Source: Paraphaeosphaeria minitans (lineage: Eukaryota; Ascomycota; Dothideomycetes; Pleosporales; Didymosphaeriaceae). From it: a stretch of DNA of 64,000 nucleotides. The position numbers and the translations under genes were made by a program. Below, in pieces: positions 57,901 through 64,000 of this stretch (the stretch's first letter is position 1; every line of letters begins with the position of its first letter). The notes below the pieces were generated by a model that ran no database searches, was not told the origin of the DNA, and was given only the letters and a program-made list of their open reading frames with translations. The stretch lies in contig WJXW01000001.1 of the NCBI GenBank assembly GCA_015832175.1, forward strand, positions 2,480,001 to 2,544,000, read 5' to 3'.

Positions 57901-60292
57901 GGAGGCCATATGCTGGTGGGTCAAAGATCCCGAGAAGAAATTACAGTCGAAAACTGCATGGATCAAGTCCCTACATACCTCAGTAAGTCTGCATTCATGA
58001 TGTAACAGGACGCTTCTGATAATGGGAAGGTGTTGCATCTGTGGCAAGAGGTTTGTGCTGCCATGCACAAACTGCCGCGAAACAATGGTCAGATTCTCAT
58101 TCATTTGGAGCCACTGATCACAAGCGGTTTTGTGAGCCGGAGACGTGGGATCATTGAATCATCGATAGCCGCGTGGAATGCGACTTTTGGTAGAGAACAG
58201 GCACTGCGCTACCCATCGAGACTCGAAGAGACATTGCGTCAATTGCGTAGTACAATAGAACTCTCTTTGCCCGGCCTTGAAGTACAGGAGGGCAACGATG
58301 TGAGTTTGCCAACGAAAGTACCATACTTCAGAATGCTTCTCACACAAATAGGATATTGCGCCATCATTCTATGACTCCGACAGTAACACCGATGCATCTG
58401 AGCCCAAAAAGCGAACGCCGCGTGTAAAAGAAACTCCCTTCAAGATAACAAGATCATTACGGAAATCTCGCTCTAAATCCCGATCTCCCGTGGTACCTAG
58501 CACCAGCGCCAAGAAGATTTCGTCCGGACGAACACCCAAGGGTCGTCTTCGCCATGAAAACTCCCAACTTCAATTCGAGTCCATCATCTCTTCACCATCG
58601 AATCCGAACGACCAGTGGTCACAGATACTGACCGAGCGTCAGCGGGAAGTGTACGAACGACAGATGCGCTCATCCAACGTATATGCCGACACGCGCTCTA
58701 TGTCACCTCGACCAGCGCAATTCGCGCTTACTCGCTCACCTCTCGAATTTCATTCGGATGCCATGAGTGTTGATGGCTTACCGACAGAAACATCCCGGAC
58801 TCCGCTGAGAAATGTAAGGGCTCTAGGCGAATTGGAGGTTTTTGTGGGTTCGTCGCCAACTCCACAAGCACGAACCCGTTCCCAGGAGGCAGTGAGCGAC
58901 CGAACTAGTATGGCTACGCCTACTGCGGTGCGCACAGCCCAAGCTGCCCATGATATCGACGAGCTAGGCTCGTCGCCTCCGCGGTTCGAAAAGGAGACCG
59001 TACATCAAACCCGTGGACCCCAACTTCGGGACGAGGTCGAGAGCTTCGAAGCCAACCATGGTACGGGTGATCAATATGGAGGTTCGTCCATGTCTTTCGA
59101 TGATGGAATGACCATCGACGAGAACGACTTCTTGGCAGGTACCCCCGACGAGGATCCTGACAAGGTTGCAGAGGAGCATACCACCGAGATCGATGCCCCC
59201 GATGTGCCCAGCTCAACGCTGGACCTGCAGTTGACTGCGCAGCTAGACGCTGAGATGCACGTCCAAAAGAAAGCTGACGTTACCAAGACGCCAACTCAAC
59301 AGCTCCCCAGCAAAGATGAAAGCAACGTGCTTGACCTTCCGGTGACTGAGAGCGTCCAGTGGAACACGGACACCACCAGCACTAGCCGTGTTGGAGACTC
59401 TTTCTCTAGCCTGGCAGCAGATTCTGAAACCTCGCACATACGCAGCCTGCGTCGTTCCGTGCGAACTCCATCCGCATCCAGCCCTCAGTCGGTCAATGCA
59501 AAGAAGCGCAAGTCATCTTCGGGGCGTGGCCCCGGCAGGCCCAAGAAGAACAAGACTGAAGAATCAACTGAAAACGGTGTGGCCACAACGCCTCAAGCAC
59601 AGGCTATCTCGGCAAATGGGTCTGCAGCATCCCCGACGCCTACCGGTCGTACAATCATTGTACCCGACACAACGCGTACCCAAAGTGCCCACCGCTCAGC
59701 TTCGTTGCTGGGTCGGGTCGAGAACCAACCTGAGGACGTTGTTGTGGAAGACACACCAGCGCCCAAACGAGCACGTCGAAGCATCGACAAGGACGTGAGC
59801 GAAGCAAGGCAGAGTACGCCTACTTGTTCTCAACAATTGAGGACAACGCGCCTTAGTCATGTCCGAGTCACGCCCCGACATTCTGATTCTCCATCTGCGG
59901 TCCGCGATTCTTCTGCTGCGGTGGGAGACGTGGACATGCAGCACACGACACATGGAGCGTCTGTTTCGCTAGAAACGCCGCTCGGTGTTAAACAGAAGGC
60001 ACATGTTGCACCACAGCTGCCAGACGCAACATGTGCCGCTAGTCAAGCGCAAGAGAGCCAGGCGCGACTAGCATCACATAGCGCGGCCACACCTAGCCGT
60101 TCCTTCGCGGAGCGCGTCATTCTTACCCCGCGAAGCATAATCGACAAATTCAAAGCATTCAAGGATGCACTGTTTGGGGCCCCTCAATTAGCGCTCAATC
60201 GGCAGGAGCACCGCGAAGTGGACGACTTGATGTTCGACATCAGGAGGGCTGTTCACGCCGCTGGTGCACGAGGGGAGGAACCAAGCCAGTAG
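54935..60292 (+). CDS. rif1: RIF1, telomere/replication-timing regulator
   Basis: Chromatin protein that recruits protein phosphatase 1 to control origin firing and telomere length. Exons 54935-57982, 58030-58299 and 58352-60292; 5259 nt, 1752 residues. The start MVFSGSKLESLSVRPPTPPR resembles other filamentous-fungal Rif1. Close to the N-terminus are two PP1-docking motifs, RVxF type KVNF (residues 82-85) and SILK (124-127). The alpha-helical HEAT-like N-terminal domain runs from about 150 to 1100 (LITQFIKRDMYATGINGTGL, RVERILDVMDTIEERVSGLS, WSKMLVRIPQSQLEHQRGKK). The rest is disordered, Ser/Thr/Pro-rich, with a basic AT-hook-like GRGPGRPKKNKTEE near the C-terminus and a small terminal helix. 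The ATG at 54935 is preferred over a TTG 18 bases upstream. Confidence 0.92.
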
Positions 60293-60966
60293 TACATGGT
60301 ATTGCTAGGTAGGATTGCACGCATGCGGGATGTGATGGGTCTTTAGGATGAATGGGAGGATGTACGGTACCTGTATGTAATGTTGGGATACAGCCGGGGG
60401 ACTGGGCTGCCTTCGGGTTGGTAAATAATGACGAGTACGACAAAGGGATTCTGCCCAGCAAAAGCAACGAAGCAAGTGTGTTTGCGTGTCACTCACCAGC
60501 TCACCAGTGCTGGCAACCGATGGTGAAGACGCTGCAGGTGATGGATGTCAAGTGTATGTGGGCCGTGGAGTTGCTGTTTTCGAGCCCGGTGTAGTGAGGG
60601 ATGGGCGCGCTTAGGCGAGCTGCAAAGCAGCCACATCCCTGATGGCGCTATTGTTTCAGGTGAAGCATGTCGCCTTGGTGGGGCATCTCCCAAACTACCC
60701 CTCCTGCCCTGCCTTCAGACTGCGGCCACATCTCTCCACAGCGCGTTGTTGTCCGTCTACATCGCGAGCGCTGGACCCTGGCCTCTCTTTCACCCAGAGA
60801 ATAGCACCTTGCCTTCTTCTAGAACTTCTAATACGCCCTCAACCCGGACTACAACTCCTACCGTTGCCAGCTCAGTGCACTCACCCCGCCTCCGTCCTAG
60901 CTCCAAATCAGCTCCGACCTCGATATTCATACCGCAGCATCTCAGCAGTCTCGTATAGACCCCAAG
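60293..60966. other. Intergenic region rif1-epimerase
   Basis: 674 bp between two plus-strand genes; no gene supported. The last 200 bp are C/T-rich leader or promoter. Confidence 0.6.
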
Positions 60967-62083
60967 ATGGTTGACCGCACCAACCGCCCCTCAGCCCTCA
61001 AGGCCACCGACGCCGCCGAACCCGAAGCGCAAATCGACATTGTCGGCTCTGGCGCGAGCTCCAAGGTGATTGCGACGCTGCCCTCTGGCGAGAGCGTTGA
61101 GGTGTTGCTGTTCGGTGCGACTGTGACGAGCTGGAAGAGCAATGGCGGCAAGACGGAGAACCTGTGGTTGAGCGAGAAGGCCGCTCTCGACGGCAGCAAG
61201 GCCGTACGAGGAGGCGTTCCCGTCGTGTTCCCCGTGAGTGCCAGCGCTCAAGAACCCCTTCTGGCTTCGCTGACACAATTCAAGGTCTTCGGCCCCCCGC
61301 CCAAGTCTGATCACCCCACTTCCTCCTTGCCACAGCACGGTTTCGCGCGGACATCGCGATGGGAGTTCCTCGGCAAGTCTTCCGCCGAAGACGCCCTCGG
61401 CTCCGACTCGGTCAAGCTCGACTTCGGCCTGTACAGCTCCGGTCTCACTGATGAGGCACGTAAGGCATGGCCGCTCGATTTTGGCCTGGTATACAGCGTG
61501 ACCCTGTCAAGGGACAGCTTGCAGACGGTCATCAACGTCCGCAACGAGGGCGAGCAGAGCTTCGAATTCCAGTTCCTGCTGCACACATACTTCAAGATTC
61601 AGGTGTGTTTCTCTGTGGTAGAACGCTCGCTTCATGCTGATACGTTTCTTGAAGGACATCTCCAAGGTCGCAGTTAATGGATTGCTTGGCGTCACGTACG
61701 TCGACAAGGTTCTCAATGCTACCGAGCACAAGCAGCTCGACAACTCCATCAAGATCACTGGCGAAGTTGACCGAGTGGTAAGTCCAGCTGTACGAGGCGA
61801 CGAAATCCCAAACCTAACACGAAAGCAGTACGCCAGCATCCCTCAGGATACCACCTCCATCGTTGAAGATGGCAAACCTCGCTTCGATGTCGTGCGTGAC
61901 AACCTCCAAGATACCGTCGTCTGGAACCCTTGGGTCGAGAAGGCGAAGTCGATGGGTGACTTCTCGCCCGACGATGACTACAAGCATATGGTGTGTGTAG
62001 AAGTTGGAGCAGTCCAGGGCTGGCAGAAGCTGGACAAGGGTGAAGTGTTCGAGGGTGGCCAGACGATCAAAAGCCTGCTTTGA
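60967..62083 (+). CDS. Glucose-6-phosphate 1-epimerase
   Basis: Mutarotase-like enzyme interconverting alpha- and beta-glucose 6-phosphate (EC 5.1.3.15), related to yeast YMR099C. Four exons: 60967-61233, 61285-61602, 61655-61777 and 61829-62083; 963 nt, 320 residues. Signatures are VLLFGATVTSWKSNG, GGVPVVFPVFGPP (across intron 1), LPQHGFARTSRWEFLG, FLLHTYFKIQDISK with the catalytic His region, NPWVEKAKSMGDFSPDDDY and MVCVEVGAVQ with the catalytic Glu. Introns 1 (51 bp) and 3 (51 bp) are multiples of three without stops, so unspliced transcripts would insert 17 residues each. Cytosolic; no targeting signal. Confidence 0.93.
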
Positions 62084-63029
62084 GAGGTCGTGGTATAGGT
62101 GACGGGGTGGAGGCTTGCTTGAGAATGAATAGACAAGGCCGGCATGGCATTGACATGGGATAATGTGGGTAACGAATTCATGAACATAACATGCTGGCAA
62201 AATGTAGAGATCAACATTCAATCGTCCCAGTTCTTGGAGGTGTGCCTCTGGCTTCGATTCTAATCAACTTGAGAGGCATGTCACGGATACGCTTCAATCG
62301 ACCAGAACTCTCGGCATGTTAGGCTCCAAGTACGGAATGACTGTACTTCGCGATCAAGTGCATTGAGTTAGAGCTTTCAGGTTTTGCGAGCAGCCTTGGA
62401 AGCACTTGGGTCAGCTAACTACATATTTACGGTAATTACAGTTAGCATTACTTGGATTCTGCCCCAAACTATCTCCCGGAAAACGTCTCCAAGCCCCTTG
62501 ACACCAACATTACAACTCAAATATGCCACAACTACCAATATGGACTCAAAGTGTTCGCATCGAATGAGACAAGCGTTGCGTTGTTTTGTGAGGGTGCTGG
62601 TGTCTGTGATAGCGTGACGGGTCTGTTCACATGAATAGAAGGGTGCACGGCGATTGGGAATTGTAACACCGTTATCTACGCAACGGCCATTGGACTTGTT
62701 CGATGGCAAATAATTTTTGATCCCTGGTATCAAGCCTGGTGCGACGGTGACGGTCAGTACGTACCTACCTCAATATACAAATTTCCGTTTTCAGGCAACT
62801 CGTTTTCTTCTCTTCCGCGCCGCAACTCCCCGCCACGACCACCACGAAAACAAACATCAGGCCATGCGCATCACAGGCTTGGACAAAGTCAGCGCAACGC
62901 CTTGTCGCTGGCAACACTGCCCTCGCGCGAGATTGACAGCTTTGCGCGAACGCTGATTGCACGGACCACCGCCCACGTCCCCGCACTGTTGTCGCCATTC
63001 GCATAGAGGACCGCGAACACCCGCGCCAG
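62084..63029. other. Intergenic region epimerase-kinase
   Basis: 946 bp. A 60-codon frame at 62452-62634 (opens at TTG) reads like secreted-protein text, CHNYQYGLKVFASNETSVAL, but has no start or family I can support. Between 62880 and 63006 another frame reads EIDSFARTLIARTTAHVPAL and stops at 63006, possibly part of the kinase N-terminus in a different frame. Confidence 0.45.
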
Positions 63030-64000
63030 ATGTCGCTGGTGCCGTACGTGCCAGCCGAGTCGCGGGAGATTGTTTTGTGAGTTTCTTGCTTCTGCGCCGC
63101 GCTCCGCTGTCAGTTTCGTCGAACATGGGCTCATCATCGTCACAGGCGCCATGGCTCCGCTGTCGTGGTATACGACCAGCTCTCCCGGCAGCTCTCCCTC
63201 CGCGATGCCTCGCACTCCGCCGATATGGAAAACCCCTCCTGCCCGTACTGCCACCGCCCATACCACGAAGATCTACCCACTGACAGCGACGACGGCGAAG
63301 AGCACGAACACGGCCAATACCAGGATGCGCAGGCCGGCTTCGTCAACCCTGGGTACTTCCAGATGTTGCGCCGTAGCCAGCCTAGCTCCGCAGAGGGTTC
63401 GCGCCCGTCGTCGCCGCATAAGCAGCTGGCACCAGCGCCCATAAGCGGCGTGGGCGGCCAGCTACATGCGCCTGAGGGCGCCGAATTTGTGGGCAGCACG
63501 CCAGCACCGCAGAGGCAACACAACATCTCGAAACATGCATTTAGTCCAAATTATTTCAAAACGTTCTTCGTTGAAGAGCGTGAACTAGGAAGGGGCGGAA
63601 AAGGTGTCGTCTTGCTGGTACGACACATGCTGGATAAGGTTGATTTGGGCATGTTCGCATGCAAGCGGGTGCCCGTGGGCGACGACCATGAATGGCTTGA
63701 AAAGGTTTTGATCGAGGTGCAGCTACTGCAGAACCTCTCACACCAGAATCTGGTCTCCTACCGGCACGTATGGCTCGAGGACTACAAGATCAATACCTTT
63801 GGCCCTAGCATTCCATGTGCGTTCATCTTGCAGCAGTATTGCAACGGAGGTGACCTGCACAGCTACATTCTGGGCGGAATGGGCAAGACGATGAGCACGG
63901 AGCAGCTCAAAGAGCGACTGAGGAGGCGATCCAAAGGGCAGATGGAAGATCCTCAGAACCTGAACGGCCCACGAAGAATGCACTTCGAAGAGATCATATC
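63030..64000 (+). CDS. iks1: Iks1-type serine/threonine protein kinase, 5' part (runs off right edge)
   Basis: Fungal protein kinase of the Iks1 group; role poorly known. Exon 1 63030-63076 (MSLVPYVPAESREIVL), intron 63077-63145 (69 bp), exon 2 from 63146 open to the window end. The N-terminal part has LRHGSAVVVYDQLSRQLSLR and a CPYCHRPYHED metal-binding-like motif typical of Iks1. The kinase domain starts at FVEERELGRGGKGVVLLV (Gly-rich loop), with the lysine in MFACKRVPVGDD, then HEWLEKVLIEVQLLQNLSHQ and FILQQYCNGGDLHSYI. The catalytic loop lies beyond the edge. The start is uncertain: in-frame text upstream (IEDREHPRQ) has no ATG, and conserved-looking sequence lies in another frame just before it. 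Confidence 0.85.

Noticed and set aside
57982..58008. 26-bp intron in rif1 ending at AACAG
   Set aside because: Too short for splicing; the acceptor at 58028-58029 gives a normal 47-bp intron and keeps frame into VLHLWQEVCAAM.

Overview
This is a nuclear chromosome segment of a filamentous ascomycete. Genes carry many short introns (mostly 46-70 bp, GT-AG), start in A/C-rich contexts, and encode recognisable fungal proteins: PAC1/LIS1, AzgA purine permease, PL3 pectate lyase, fungal MCU, and an acidic insertion in PAB1 RRM4. The PL3 lyase, laccase, secreted proteins and TACCTACC-type simple repeats suggest a plant-associated Dothideomycete, perhaps Pleosporales. That placement is inference. 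I joined exons by hand; every complete gene model closes to a multiple of three with canonical splice sites, except one GC-AG intron in ric8.

Layout. 0-22 kb is a dense housekeeping block: TFIIH subunit tfb1 (partial, -), pac1 (-), head to head with a Stu2/XMAP215 microtubule polymerase (+), 2-oxoglutarate dehydrogenase E1 (+), fructose-1,6-bisphosphatase (+), poly(A)-binding protein (-), and a 1344-residue proline-rich coiled-coil protein I do not recognise (-). 22-25.8 kb is a gene-free gap with TACC-type repeats. 25.8-34.4 kb holds AzgA, RIB3, a PL3 pectate lyase and the mitochondrial calcium uniporter.

34.4-52.2 kb is sparse and accessory in character. It has an RTA1-like pseudogene, a Thr-rich secreted protein (-), a multicopper oxidase/laccase (+), a small secreted Cys-containing protein (+), an AT-rich stretch, a Ulp1-like (C48) protease (-) and a broken Zn2Cys6 transcription factor (-). 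52.2-64 kb returns to housekeeping: ric8 (-), head to head with rif1 (+), glucose-6-phosphate 1-epimerase (+), and an Iks1-type kinase running off the right edge (+).

I see no CRISPR array, biosynthetic cluster or intact transposon, and no clear undescribed multi-gene system. The points most worth following are the pac1/stu2 shared promoter, the unrecognised 1344-residue protein, the Ulp1-like protease with atypical active-site spacing, the two decayed genes in the sparse region, and several 3n introns whose retention would keep the frame open.
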